From contig WARS01000046.1 in NCBI GenBank assembly GCA_008933995.1, forward strand, positions 8,632,526-8,696,525: DNA of 64,000 nucleotides. The letters run 5' to 3'. Numbering within the stretch: the stretch's first letter is position 1; every line of letters starts with the position of its first letter. Of the stretch, positions 1 through 14,584 are shown piece by piece. The stretch is from Datnioides undecimradiatus (lineage: Eukaryota > Chordata > Actinopteri > Lobotiformes > Datnioididae). A program made the position numbers and the translations under genes. The notes under the pieces are model-generated. The model worked only from the letters and a program-made list of their open reading frames with translations, did no database searches and was not told where the DNA came from.

Positions 1-1553
1 ATGAAGAATTCCAGTTATTTTGTCCACCCAGTACAAGGCTGTTTAGTTGAACAACTCGTTTTGAACAAAACGCTGGCAGTCCGAAGTGATTTATACAATG
101 TGTTACATAAAAACACTCCCTATTGAGGTCTGCCTGTCTTTCAACATGTCATCGTTATATGATCACTTCAAGGTAGGACACAAATGCTCTCTTTTTCTAT
201 GCACTGAGCAGGTGATTGCAAGACATCATGCTCTCACAGCGTTTCACTAAACAGGACTCTCACTTTGAAAGTACTTTGTAAAAAGGCATTGGTTCAAGGC
301 ATCTACAACAGCGAGCAAAGGTTACTGGGACACAAATATTCAAACATTATTTCCCTCTGATAGCAAGGTGAGAGAAAATGTTAGCCACTTTCTCACACCT
401 CTGCAATCACTGAGTGTTTTCTGTGTGAATGTTGACTGAGTGATTTCAGCTTAGGGAGCATGTTGATTAAGGAGGACCTTGTACCTGTTCAGCAACAAGT
501 AGAGATGTTTTCTCAGCTTAATCAACATGTGTTTTTCAAATGCAGCCGGGGGGAGTTATGCAAATGTTTATTTCATAAAATGAAGAAGTCTGAGGGTTTT
601 TTTTTTAAATCTAAGAATATATTGAGAAATAGTTAAAGAGTTTATTTTGATGATATTTATTACAAAGAGTATTTTTGAGTTTCTTTTGATACACTTAATT
701 CTTTTCCTGTGAAAGACCCACTTCCTTGCTTGATCTAGTGCTTCTGACCACATGGCATGGTCTTCATCAGCACTTAAAAAACAGTTGGAAAAAACCCGCC
801 ATTTAGAGCGACTTAATCATCCATGTTGACCTGAAAACTGACCATGACAATTCATTCTTGAACCTGGAAACAGCAGCAAACAAAACAATCTCAGCTCAAA
901 GATTGCTATCTAGTGACAAGCGCCATTCAATACAGTCAAAAGTGAGTAATTTGTCCTTGGGTTCAGATTGTTCTGTCAGCTTAATATCTGATCTTTTAAT
1001 TTATGTATTTTCACATTTGTATGTAGGTTTGTGGTCATTGACGGCTGATGCTCAGAGGCAGAGTGGTTCGTCCACTTATCAGAAAATTGGTGCAAGACAC
1101 TGAACCCCAAATCGCTTTCTATGGCTGTTCCATGGGTGTGTGTGAATGGGTCAGTCTCCTCAGTTTCCTCTCAGTGCAGAGTGGTCAGAAGACTAGAGAG
1201 ATACTATACAGACCATTTAGTCTCAGGTAACTGCATCACAAAGAGTTGCAAACATTATACAAAGTGACATTCGCATAACATACAGTAAAATTAAGTGTAA
1301 ATATATGCCAAGGTACAGTATAAAGTATATATTTCAGTTGTGTTGTTTGCAGTTTAGAGTTCAAAAAACATGGAAAACACATGATAGTGAGGCGGTGACA
1401 ACCTGCCTTTGAACAGGTTGGGTGTGGGGAGATCTCTCGGTCTCGGATGGGTGGCAGAGGTGTCAGGGTTGACTCACCTGACACTCACTCACCTGACGTT
1501 CATCATCTGATGACTGAATGCCAAATGTGATTCGGTATGTGACTGATGGTGTG

Positions 1554-1554
<1 letters not shown>

Positions 1555-1597
<43 letters not shown>
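1555..1597. repeat. (TG)n microsatellite
   Basis: About 21 uninterrupted TG units. Confidence 0.95.
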
Positions 1598-1604
<7 letters not shown>

Positions 1605-3649
1605 CATAGAAAATGGGGTTTTATATCAAGCCTTATGCAGTGTTGTGTTTTTACAGTGGGTATATTGAGAGACTAAATCCAGACTTGTTATCACTGACAT
1701 GGATGCATGCGTATTGCGTACTAGTGTAGTTGCTAATAGCTTAGGTACGAACACGTGTACTGTATTTACACACTCAAACACAGGCGTGCACTAACCACAT
1801 AATGGTTTTTTTTTGTCACATAATTTTAGATACAAGATGAGTAATCAAAGCCAACTAACAACAGGGTGTGTGCGTGCCTTTGTGGGTGTTTGCACCCAGC
1901 ATTGATTCCAGACATATATTCTGTAGTACATACCTGTGGAAGAAGTGCCAAAGAGTAATGAGGTATTAGCATCAGGTGAGTTTCACTCACAAGGTTTTCA
2001 AAGCAACAGCAGCCAAGGAATGTGAAGTATCCAGGTGCACTTTGAACATGCTGACCTGTCAGCTTTTCACTTTCAGTCATTTTCAGCCAATCACTGGAGG
2101 GCTGAGAGTACAGGAAAAATACCTGTGAGAACTCAGGTCAAGGCAAACATACAATATATATAATTAGATAAAATGTTGCAACAGAGTGAGTATTAAACTG
2201 TCCCAGTTTATTTGGTGAACATTTGCTGTTTCAGACACATATTCAGTATTTTGCATTACATCAATCTTGCAGCAAGTACAAGACTATTTTGCACTGAGAT
2301 GAATTCATGTTGATTGTAATTTGTTTCAAAACTTCCTGCACACAAAAAAGGCAAAAAATCAAAAATCAAAAATTGTGGGTGGTCAGAGGGAAAATTTTTG
2401 TTGTTCAGTCTTATGGGGAACAAGGATGTCATGACACTGTGTCAATGCAAAACACTTTAGTTTTGCATCTGTTTTATTCACATTAAGTTCATGTTAAACC
2501 TTAATGTTTTATAATTGTAGAACGGGGGTTTCTGACACAACTTCACCTATTTTTTGGTGTGTTAGGGAGGAAAAAAAGTCTAAAGAGGTTGAAACTCCAG
2601 CGACAGTTGTATTATACACAAAATTGAATTCGTAATTAAAGTTGTTCTAACTACTAAAAATGTTGCTGGACTTAGTTGAGGCCTTCATCAGGGTCCTTGA
2701 GCTTTGACCTCTTTTTTTCTAATTATCATTAAATAATAGTTGGAGGGACTGTTTGTAAAAGTTGTTCACTTAAAGTAGCATAGCATGTGAAATATGTAAT
2801 GTATGCGTGACAGCAGACATTATCAATTGCTTTTGTGTGCAGTGCGGTGCATACTGACATGAGCATGTCAGACTGTATATTACAGTATAAAGTATGTCTC
2901 GCTGACTGTGTCCTGACTGCACCCAGAAGCTAAAAACAACCGAAGACAAACAAAACTATTCTACATAATAGTTTGAGGAAACCATAAACTCAAGCCTTAA
3001 ACAGAGCTGAATTACATTTAGGTTGATTTCAACACTTTGTTGGTCTTCTGCACCATATCTGACCCTGTGTTAGTTCACTCTACCCTGTGACTTGACTGCC
3101 CCTCCTGTTTACCTTGTCTACTGGGATCAAAACAGCTCAATCTCTCTGCCAAATCTCTTACAGACAGCAGGAAGTCAAACAGTGGCCCTGGCATCCTGCC
3201 TTCAGCTATGCATTGTGGCTGCTACATACCTGACAAAGTGATTCACCTTGTCTCCAGTCTGTGCAGGGCATGTTGAGTAGAAACCAAAAGAAACATTCTG
3301 TTCTAGTCAGACTTGAACAGTCCAAGAATCTGGATCAGTAATGTGTCAAGCCTCTTCCAGATGGATGGCTGTTCTAAAATCGTAGAACAACACACATGAC
3401 CAGCAAACTTATTCTGAAACGATCATGAAATCAGGTCACTTATTTATTTATTGCTTTTGTGGCTGCCTTTTGTACAAACCTCCTGTTCCCTTCCTTGTCT
3501 GTTTTGATCCAGTAATTATTAAAATATTCCGCTCTCTCTCTGTCCCTCTGTCTGTCTGTTCAGCAGAAGCCTTGTGACCTTTTCAGTAATACAGTCTTCA
3601 GTGGAAGATTGACAGGAATAAGCCAGGGGACTCGGGACATATTACCTGC

Positions 3650-3651
<2 letters not shown>

Positions 3652-3681
<30 letters not shown>
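3652..3681. repeat. (CA)n microsatellite
   Basis: About 14 CA units, uninterrupted. Confidence 0.95.
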
Positions 3682-3682
<1 letters not shown>

Positions 3683-6600
3683 AGTACCTGAGTCATGTGT
3701 CTCTAAGGACACAGAGTGAAGGGCATTTTATCATATCTTTTCATCTTTGATTTGATACTGATCTCATTCTGCCCAGAAAACACAAAGGCAGGAAAAACGA
3801 CATTTGCACATTTGATGTTTGAACTCTGTAACTCCAGCTTTGGTGATTTGGTGTTTTACTTCAGCTTAAAGAGTGGGTGACAGGTTTTAGTGGCCAAAGG
3901 CATTTTAAGTAATTTAGAAACATAACTTGAGAAGGAAAAAAAAAAGTCATTGTTCTCAAGGGGATTTGTATCAGCAGGTGGACTCATCCTCTTTAATGGC
4001 TGAACACATCAGCTCCATTGTTCCCTCATGAGAGCACCAGGCTCTTTTCCTAATGAGAGGAGAGTCCAGAGTGGCTTCTCTAAAGATAAAACTGTACTAT
4101 TTTCATTTGAAAAAGGTGCACATACACTGTCAATAGGCTCTCTGTAGTTTTTTCCATCATTGTCTTTTCCAACACACATCCTTTTTATTGCTTTAATGTG
4201 TAATAATTTTCAGCAGAGAGTGCTAACCCTTTCTGTACAACAACATACGCAACAGTGGGAGAGTGGGAACCAAGATTTCCCAAACCTGCCAAAAACAAGT
4301 CATTAAAATGATGCTTTACCTGCTAATCACCTCAAAATAGAGTGGAACCACTTCCTTGTTCATAAAGAAATAATGTCCAACTTCAGTATCAATCCCTGTT
4401 TCTATTATAACATTTCTACTGAATTTAAGTGCTAAAAAAGTTACAAGGATGGAAAGTTCAAACTGTAGAAGTTTCACACTAGACATGAAATGTGTCTTTA
4501 TTCATATGGGATATGTTTTTCCACACTTGAATTTTTTTGGTAGGTTTTGATTCTCAATAAGTCGGCTAAATTCAGAATTCAGAAAGGGAAAGTCAGTGGA
4601 TTGGCAGGGGAGCAGATATTCAGCCTATGGTGTGTCTTTCCTTTAAAAATAAAGTGAATCCTAAATCTTATTCTCTTCCTGTAGGCTACTAGTCCAAGAA
4701 GTTTTTTGTTTTGTTTTGTTTTTTGCGATTATCTTGATGTCATCAGTTCAGTAGTGTCATCATGTGTCATCATGTGGTTTTTATGCCTAATGCCAATTCA
4801 CACGTCAGAGGATACTTTACTATTAAAGCGTATCCAAGCTGCTCAAAAAAGCACCTACAAAGAGAAAACTTTGTATAATTTGTAAAATTGTATACTATTT
4901 TTCAGAATATAAAACTCTTATGGGTATTAGCTGCTGCAAAAGTCAAAGTAATTATATTTGAAGACTTACATTTTGACAAACAGCTGGTTCATAACTAACT
5001 TACCAAAGCAAAATATACAATACAACTGAGGGCTCAATACTTTTTCTATTGTCTGCTCTCCATCCTTGTATGGTCAATATCAAACCTTTACTTTGCCCTG
5101 TGCAGCCCTCTCTGTCAGTTGCATTGAACCAGCTGTGACATTCCACTCTTTCCAGGAACAATGGGAAGCTTTGACTTCAGAGGAGCGATCCGAGCGATGC
5201 CTCTCAGATAAGGAAGTGTGCAGGAGCCACAGAGAGCACACAGACGTACAGCAGCACTATTTACAGACATGCTTTGTTTCTGTCTTTTGTCTCTCAGGCG
5301 GCTCAGGCATGCCATCATTCATTTCCCTTTTGCCTGCTCTGTGCGCCATTAAATCCCAGTTTATATTTACTCTATACCCTGTAAGGTAATCTACAGCATC
5401 TGCATCAACAGCAACAACAAAAAATAATAATGTCAGTCTCGGGTGTCAGCAGCTTAATATTATTAGGTTGTCACTGCATTGATTCTAACAATCAATGGAT
5501 TCATCAGCATGAAGCAGAATTTCACATTTAATGTTGCCTTAATGTGTATTTTTAATTTTTCAGGTAATGGTATTTTAAGACAGTATTTTAAGCCTCTCTA
5601 TTTAACATGCTTAATAATATGAAGTATGAACACTATGGTTGTAAGCAAATCTAATCCATTCTTAAGGCTTACATTATCATTATAAACTGTGAATAAATGC
5701 TGTAAAACAGCTTTGAAGACAGTATATTGTGGATGTAAGATCTCATGCATTTATTCACTGTTTATACAATATGTTAACGTACTAATCGCTCACAGGTTTT
5801 AAAGGGTATGTTATGAATATGTGTAAAACTCAATTTACAATTTAACAATTTAATATTATATTGTGTTTCATAGGACAAAGTCATTCTGTTTTATAACAAA
5901 TTCAAACACTTATTGATTATCATTAGTACATGTTTATTTAACATGAAGTCTTCCTGAAATAAAATCAATAAACTAAGAGTGATAAAGTGCATTTAAGCTG
6001 GCCCTTGACTCCATTCCACACGGCACCACCGAAAACAATGGTCTACATTTTTACACACTATGACATACACATTTAGTGACACACATCACACACACACACA
6101 CACAGACAGACTTCTTTTCTTGCCTGAGGTTCAGTGTGTCCTTTATTGTCCACTTCCTGCACAGTGGTCAGCTGCTTCCTGTCTGGCGCCACACCAATGA
6201 GCAACTACTGACCCCCCTCCATCGCCACGGTAACACTATGGGGGTCAATAGCAGAGGGAGAAAATGTTGATAGGAACAAAAGGGACATTCCCGCGAGCAA
6301 AGTTGAGTAAGTTGAGGAAATGGCTGAGTGATTTTGCAATGCAGCGGGTGCTTTAGCCCTAAAAGGTGTTAAGATCATGTCACAGGATGATAATGGATAC
6401 GGCCTGGAAAATCCAGGGAAAAAACCCATTGCTGATTCTTGAAAACTTCTTTAGTCCAGAGATATGGACAACAGCATCATTAAATAATTGGCTAGTTGAA
6501 CATAAAAAAAAAACACTTGTTACTTACTGATCTTATTAACTCGTCCTCTCATCATCCCAAATTTGCAAGACCAATTCCTAAGACTTGCCGGAGCGATCTT

Positions 6601-9600
6601 ATTCGTTGTGAGAGATAAATCATGAGTCAAGGCGCCTGTTTTAGCCGTAAGGCAAGAATTTCAATTTCATCCTGAATGCCGTGGACATGTATGGAGGGAG
6701 AGAGAGACATAGAGGAGTGGGGGGACCAGTTCAAAGTGAAATCCTGATAGATTCTGAGAAAAGATACGGAGAGCCAGATGAATGAAATATAGGCGAGCGT
6801 GCTGGAGGGGTGAGTCGATGTGAGAGAAAAGAGAAAGAGGAATAGAAAGGAGGAGAGAGAGATGAAGGGAGGAGAGAGATAGAAAGATCTGACAGGGGGG
6901 ACAGCTTTCTTTCATAAAGAGCATTCAATATGAGGCTCAGTCTGTCTCCCCAGGGAATGTGGCCTGGTTTCTCTTTTCCCAGTATGCACAAACACACACT
7001 TATCCACATATACAGTGAGCTGTCAGTAGAAGCTATATTAATGAAGAGCACACAAACAAAACATTTGCTTCTGATCTCTGTGATACACGAAAGCCAAGGC
7101 AGGTAAAATATATAGTTGACTCAAACATTAATGCCCAGAGCCAAAGTAATATCTCCTGTAGCTCCTTTCCCTTTCATATGGATCAACAAAGACTTGATGT
7201 AAACTTTAAGAAAGAAAAACACTCTCAGCATCTGCAGTAAATGTCAGCCTGTGCTGTATCTTCAGCAACAAGGGCTTCTCCACTAACAGCAACCTCAACA
7301 GGCTTCAAAGCAACACAGTGACATGTTGCATTTAGCGGACACAGTCCAGGACCGGATAGCACCAGCTATTCATAAATCCATTCCTAAACTGGTGGTGCAA
7401 AGTAGCTTTTACTGGTTTCCAACTTTTGATTTACCAAACTGGGTTACACCGTTAAATCCTAAGAATCCTTCACTGTGTCACAAGTAAACATAGTTACTGA
7501 TATTACCAGTGTCCATGGCTTCACTTTGTTTGATTTATACATGTTTACAAGTAGTAGTGTTTCAGAATTAGTAGCATTTATGGAGTGTAGAATAAGTGGG
7601 CAATATTTGACTTTGCATAATAATGGTGTGTTGTTTATGAGAAACATAAACATGCATAAATTAAGTGACAGGATGACACTGACTGATTCACTCACCAGGT
7701 AAGTTAGAAAGGAAACTTCGGTTTGTCAGATGGTTCAGTAAATTAGGCATAAATCTCAACTGAGTAAACACTTAAGTTTTTAGAATAAACACTTAAGTTT
7801 GCTAGAAAAATGCTACATATGACTCTATAAACATGCAATACATTCCTGAGGGGAAGTGGCCACACTTAACATGACAATCCCAGTGATAGAGTTTCCTTTA
7901 GCACACCAAAGGCTTATCAAGAATTAATTTGCCTGTGTTGTATTGTGTTGACTGTGATACGTTATCAGTTGTCTCTGTCGTGTGCATAGGTGACCCTAAA
8001 AGTCAGGGTAAGGTTTTCCTTTTTCTTGGTATTTCCTGTCCTTTAAATTCCTTTAAGGCCAAAATGTACTGCTGAGAAAGGCAATACTCACCCCCAGGGG
8101 GTTGACTACAGCAATGTTGCCAATGAGCTACATCCTGCTAAGTGCAACTGGCTTTCACCTGTTTCTTCATTAAACATTAACTGAGAACATTTAACGTAAA
8201 AACAAAAGATATCTATAGACTAAATGTAGAACACAGATAGGAAATGACATTTACTTCTGCACAAACTTGCTAATGTTGAGGAAAACATGGGGGAAAAGCT
8301 GAAAAGATAAACATAACTTATTGTACAGGGAAAATGCAGAGAGAGACAGAGCGAGCTGAGCTGTAGCCCCCAGTGAGAAAGACTTCATCTTTTACTGCTT
8401 CTTTATTCTCTTTCATCTTTCAGGCTCGCTCTTTTACTCCCTCTGTTTCACATGCATTTGTTATATCTGCACTTGGGGTTTTTTTGGGGCTCTTATATTG
8501 CACCCACTCCCACCTCCACTACACATTGCTTATTCTACTTTGGATCATGCACACACACACACACAACCACACATTCTCACATTTATTTTGTAAACACCTT
8601 CCTCATTCATTCATGTGTGTTTTCAGATTTCAGCTGAGGCAAAGGGATGACAGGAAAGGAAAAGCCAAACTCAAAGAAATGCAGGACTCAGCTTCCAAAT
8701 ATTCACAACAAAGTCATTTCTGCATATCAAGTGTTTGGCAATTGATGCTTCTTTGCAGATGCTCATATTTGAATGCAGTAAATTGCAAAGAGAAGCACTA
8801 AGGTAAGTAGGAGACATACATTACCAGTCAGCCTGGTCTGCAGAAAGTCTGAGAGTTGCATATTACATCTTAAATTATGTGTTCTCTGAACAGGAAGTGA
8901 GAGAAAATGATTTGAGCACTCCAAGAGATTTCATGAAACTTTAAATTGCTGCTCCAACTACAGCAGGATGTGTGGTTAAAAACATGTAAATCTGGTCTGG
9001 TGTTTGGTTTCTGGCCTATGGCATGAAAGTCATAACAGGTATGTCCAGGTAGAGGACTGCTGCACACTTACCTACAGTAGGTGTGAACAATGAAACATGG
9101 AGAAACAGCCCACCTGTTTGTTTGAAAAAAGGATGCTCCCACCTTAAAGCAATGAGGTCAAGTATCTTGTACTTTTTAATGGATTACTAGCCATTGCTGC
9201 AAATGTCTCACCAGTGATATAAAAAATTAAAAAAAACAATGATTATTACTTGTAAAGAGGCAAAATATTATCCTAAGATTAAGAGTTTTGTGGCCAAAGT
9301 TATTTCACTTGGGCACACTTCGCTGTGTCCAATTTGTGTTATTGGCACATAAGCCTCACATTAATCCTGGCCTCATAATATGCATTTTCAGTACTTTCCT
9401 TAGTGCTAAAGTATATTCACAAGAAGAGTGGTTATTCTAATGACAAGAGAGATTTCTGCTCAATTAGCTTTAGCTGTCTGATGGTTACGTTCAGTTTGAT
9501 CTTTGCACTTAAAGCATCAGCGAGGCTTACGGTGACATCTGGTCTTTTGGGAGGACTGGCTCTTCATGTCCAAGACAGGAAAACTGTTAAAACAAGGCGC

Positions 9601-9613
9601 ACACAAAAGAAGA

Positions 9614-9622
9614 ACACACACA

Positions 9623-9659
<37 letters not shown>

Positions 9660-9668
9660 ATACACACA
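9614..9668. repeat. (CA)n microsatellite with CG interruptions
   Basis: CA repeat broken by CGCG and CAGACA. It creates spurious Thr-His and Cys-Val reading frames on both strands. Confidence 0.95.
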
Positions 9669-10919
9669 TAGAGCCACACAAAAATGCCAGTTTAAGCACA
9701 AACACACACCTTGCAGGTAGAATATGTTTTTTTTAATGGACAGGCATTGAGGACTGAGCTTTTCTGTTTTTGTTTCCTTCTCTCTGTCCCTTATTCACCT
9801 CACTTACTTCCTCCCTGGGGACAAAAGTGCGTTTTCTCCTCCCATTTCATTTGTGTGCCTTTGAAGAGTGTATAAAAGATAACAGTTTTGCTTTTGGGTA
9901 AGAGGCAAACAGAGATGTCAACGAATATTTGAGCAGAAAATTTCAGAGAGCTGTCCTCGTCACGGAGTTCAGCTGCCTGACACACATGCACAGACATGCG
10001 CACACGCACTTTTGCATCAACACACACACACACATACTGATTTGGAGTCTCCGACGTTGCTTTGAAATGGAAATGTTTCGGCCATGTTTCAGGGAATACT
10101 GAGCAGAGGAAGTAAATAATATTTTCCTGACAAAACCAGAAAAATACAGATGCACAAAAGAAAGAAAATGACGGGAAAGAGTCTGGCACCTGCAAACAAA
10201 TCACTCACTGAGCACACAATGTGACTTTGTGAGATTTACCATGTAGACGTTCTGTGATGAATCATTCAGATTTTTTGTAACTTCAATTTATCAGAAGCAC
10301 AAAGGAAAGCATCCCATTGTAGGCCATCTTTGAAAGTGGTGTTAATACAAACTCCAAAGGCAATAGCCCCAACATTTCTCTACCTGCTACTTTACCAGTA
10401 ATAAACGAGTGGGCAGCGCACTCTTCCTCTAGTGGTATTCATTTTGATTTTGAGATTCCACACAGCGAGAACAAAGGCAGCAAAGAGGAGTGGTGGTGTT
10501 GTGTAATGTTGTAATGTTGTAACGCGGTTGTCCTCTCTGACAACTTGGAACAGAACATTTGAGCTGTTCTCATCCTTTCGCAGATCTAATCTGAAGTGAA
10601 ATACACTTCTAGGCCAAGTCCCGTGGTAATAAAACAGTGCATGCCCAAATGAGACTGTTTGTACTTTTAAATACACGATGTCACACGTGTCATTACTGTC
10701 ATTCATTTGCAACTTTTTGGCAAAGCAGAAACACCGATGACTGATTATATTTTCTTTACAGAGCATACTGCTCAAAACTAAGGTTTTCAGTGGAAATAGG
10801 TTGGACAGCTCCAGCCACTTAGTTAAGCTGTGTCATGGTAATAAACATGTCAAGACCTACTACTATAGTATGAGAGCAGGTTGAAAACAAATGCTTAAAC
10901 AAGGCCCATCCACCACCTT

Positions 10920-10951
10920 TAATGTTTATGCACTCTAATGTTTATGCACTC
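10920..10951. repeat. Two-copy 16-base tandem duplication
   Basis: TAATGTTTATGCACTC occurs twice in direct succession. Confidence 0.9.
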
Positions 10952-12069
10952 ACTAAGTCTCACGTGAAGCATCTCAACATATCATGCACTCCACACATAC
11001 CGCTGCCACTGAAACTTGATTTAGAGGTTGTGGTTGGCTAAATGAGCCTGTTCATATTTATGTGTTTTGGTCACCAGGAGCAGCAAACATATACTGACTT
11101 ACTACGCTGCGTGTCTCTATGATCGTTCTTGTTCTTCTGCTTCTACACTATGCTACTTGTCACTTTGTTTTTAACACTTTCATGAGGGTGAGCCTAATCT
11201 AGTCAGTTTATGGGCTATGATATTTAGAACAGTTTGGGCTGGACATACAAAAAGACGCATAATTACTAATCTGTTGTTGACTTGAGCACCACAGACAGCA
11301 CCATGACATTATCAACACTCAGCACAGTTTGGATACATGATGTTTCAGAGCTGTCATTGGGGCCAAAGCTTCTAATTTGCACAAACCACAGATCAAGGAT
11401 CAACGAGTCTCTCTCTGCTACTAGGGGATAGATAGAGGGGAGATGAGTTATCCCTGCCTCCATTACCATGCACACTGGATAAAACCTGAAGTCCTGCAGA
11501 ATGTTTGCATGTAAATGTAAGGTGCAGGAGAGCTTGTCGGTGGTGCCCTTAAAACAATATGCACACCTGTTCCATCCCAAAGATAACAGGTCTCATATAA
11601 CTGGAGGTCTCCACTGGTTCATTTTAGCAGAATCTGCCTCCCTTGACTTATTACATAACTTTTAAGGTGTGCATTAAATGAGGGGTTGGTCTTTGTAGGT
11701 TTAACCCACAAGTGTGGTGTCCAAAGCAACACCGACTACACTGACTGCAGACTCTGCCTCTTTGACCCCTGCAATTGGACCCCTGAGGGCTTCCTTTCTG
11801 CTTCTTAACCATTAAGTGGCATGAGTAAGGGGAAAGAGAGGGAGGTAGAGAGTCACGCAGATCTCTCCCAGTGCCTCATGAGAAGGATCAGGTTGCTTCT
11901 AATGTGCCATTATGCAGCATCTTATCTCTTTCATAGCCTGGAGGAAAACACTGACACAAACATTACATTTTCTACATGCAGAGCCTTGTTTATTAATGTT
12001 CCTTCTTGACCATCTATCCTGGTCTCTCTATCCCTCTCTGTCTCTATATTCTCATACCTACCTAAATTG

Positions 12070-12073
<4 letters not shown>

Positions 12074-12130
<57 letters not shown>
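12074..12130. repeat. (CA)n microsatellite
   Basis: About 28 CA units with one TA interruption. Confidence 0.95.
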
Positions 12131-13976
12131 GCATGGCCATAAAATCTTGCTGCAGTCTCATTGGCTGAGGCAGCACATCCCTGGAACCAATGAGAGCACG
12201 GGACAGGTCTGTGGACTGCTGGCCTGGTGAAACTACTCAGTGACTGAATCATCTTGGTATGCCAATTCACGTGCATGTACACACACGCGCACATCCACAC
12301 AGACTGGGGGCAGATGAGGGGAAGTGGGACACGTCTTGCATACAGAGCAGACAGATAGGTCTCGAAGAGAGAGAGATATTGGAATAAAGATTGAGGGAAA
12401 TGTGACATCATTATTATTACTACTGATTGCTTGACTCGTGTGTGTGTGCTCTGTCTTCTGTTTGCTCGTCTCCTCCAATTCACCTTCTCTTCTCATCACC
12501 CCTTGCTAATTGACTCCTCTATGTCAGCAAGCATTACTCTCCATCCCCTGTAACTGTCTGTATATTTCCCTTCACTGTTCTCATTTTTACCCCAAATTGT
12601 TTATTATCAGGACCCAAATCTTCCCTGCTGCTCCTCCATCATTCTCCTCCCTCTGTTCTTCCCAGTCATTAGCTCCTTTTAAGGTTTTTTTGTAGGATAT
12701 AGTAATTATCTTTCCTTCTCTTGTTCTCCTCTGATCTCCTCTCCCTATTTCATCCTCCTTCTTCATCAGCCTCCTCATTTCCTTTCCTCTTTCCCTCCCT
12801 TCCTCCCTTGTCTTGCATGTTGCTCCCAACTGACAGAGTAATTAGTTTCTCCGGGCGGGCGATCAGCCTATATTCCCAGCAAGTATACACACATTCATAA
12901 ATCAGCAGTGTGCTCACTTGTACTCCCACTGAGAAACACAGCACATGTGTCTATATGTAAGCTTAAATCTGCGGACTGCACAAGGATGGACATTGGGAAT
13001 GATGAAAAGGATAAAAGCCAGAATAAAGTTGACTGAAGAGGAATTATATTTATTTAATTATTAATTATATTATATAATTATGTTTCATTGTTATTTTTTT
13101 CATTCTGTCTTTGTGTTTACAGATTTGAGTGATGGACTATCAATGTCTCAATATTAACAATACAGTTTGACATGTTTGTTTGGAGAGGGAAACTCCTGTG
13201 CCAAAGGCTGTCGCTGCAGTTACGCTGATGTTACATCACTGCCTTGGTGGTTGCATCATAGGAGCGGGTAGGATTGGTCTATGTAGTGAAGGCGTGAGGG
13301 TCACCCATGTCACAGAGGGTTGTGGTGTGTGCATATTCATGTGAGTAGGAGATGTAACAGTGAGACTAGTGATATCATTAAACTTTTGCAAACCTGTTTT
13401 CTTTTCACAGGAGTAGAACAAGAAAAAGAAATCACAGTGAGTGAAGAGTGGCAAGCAGTTGTGTGGAGAGCTACTCACGCCACATGACCTGTAGCATCAA
13501 ATCTGATTGCTGTCATCTGCTATTGTCTTTGACTGACAACTTTATAAAAACAACATGAGTTTTTTGGCTGCGCTCTAAACAGATACACCAGTCGTGCCTC
13601 AGCTGTATGTCTCACAAAGCAACAGCTTGAGCAGTGTTAAAGTGCTGCAGTGTTGACCTGCATCTGTTGTTATTGCCAGTGATGAGGGATGTTGGCATAT
13701 GAACCAGGACTGGCCATGTTGTGAAAAATGTGTTTGGCTGATGTTCATGCTTTCTATTTGGTAATAAAGTTTTAATTAATAACAAATGGGATTTTCCAGA
13801 ACTTGGAAACCTAAAGTTTGTTGTTAATGTGTGAAAACTGATGCCAATAGCATTTAAAAACTAGTTAAGAAGGCTACTGATACAACCTGTAAACCTTAAT
13901 TGGAAAACAGTTCCCTCTTTTTAATGACACAGAACTATTTGAAACCACACAACCACCCATGTGTGTCTGGCTGCAT

Positions 13977-13978
<2 letters not shown>

Positions 13979-14023
<45 letters not shown>
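13979..14023. repeat. (GT)n microsatellite
   Basis: About 22 perfect GT units. Confidence 0.95.
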
Positions 14024-14024
<1 letters not shown>

Positions 14025-14526
14025 CACTATTTGCTGGAGAGAGGAGTCCAGTTTTTAAGCCAACTGCCAAAATGGGACAGATGCTATTTGCATATTCTTT
14101 CACAGGGTTTCATTTATCCTCCTCATGTGCCAGATGGGCATGACTCACCTCGCAGGACAATGCAATGACTCATAAAGTTTGGACAATCACAATCACAGGA
14201 AAGTATTTGAGAGTCCATTTATTACACCTTTCTTCGTCCTGGCACTCAGAGAAGATGAAGAGTTGAAGTATTTTTAAGTGCAGCTCAATCCAGGTTTGAG
14301 TGGTTGGTTTCCAATTCAGAACGACACCTCTGTGCTCAGAGTCTATTCTCTTTTATCTGATCTCTGAGTAGGCAGCAACTTTTCTGGTTGCAAACTCACT
14401 TTTGTAACACCGGCATGCCGTGTATTTTTTGCTGTGATATCTACTGCTTCTTATGGAAAGATTAGATTCGGTAGGACACACACACACACACTACTGTTCA
14501 GATAGTGTGGGTGTTCTCTGCAATCT

Positions 14527-14528
<2 letters not shown>

Positions 14529-14581
<53 letters not shown>
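14529..14581. repeat. (TC)n microsatellite
   Basis: About 26 perfect TC units. A pure polypyrimidine tract. Confidence 0.95.

Positions 14582-14584
<3 letters not shown>

Larger units (their letters stand above)
1..9400. other. Gene-free stretch
   Basis: No reading frame here resembles a known protein and I could not join a plausible set of exons. Apart from the listed CA/TG repeats it is AT-rich unique-looking DNA. It could contain distal regulatory elements, which one sequence alone cannot reveal. Confidence 0.6.

Noticed and set aside
5155..5389. Plus-strand frame with a good acceptor-like ctctttccag before GAACAATGG
   Set aside because: Low similarity to anything I know, no clear donor and no partner exons nearby.
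9517..9720. Thr-His and Cys-Val repeat frames
   Set aside because: Produced by the CA/TG microsatellite on the two strands; the same applies at 12.1, 13.98, 21.4, 49.0, 51.3 and 63.7 kb.
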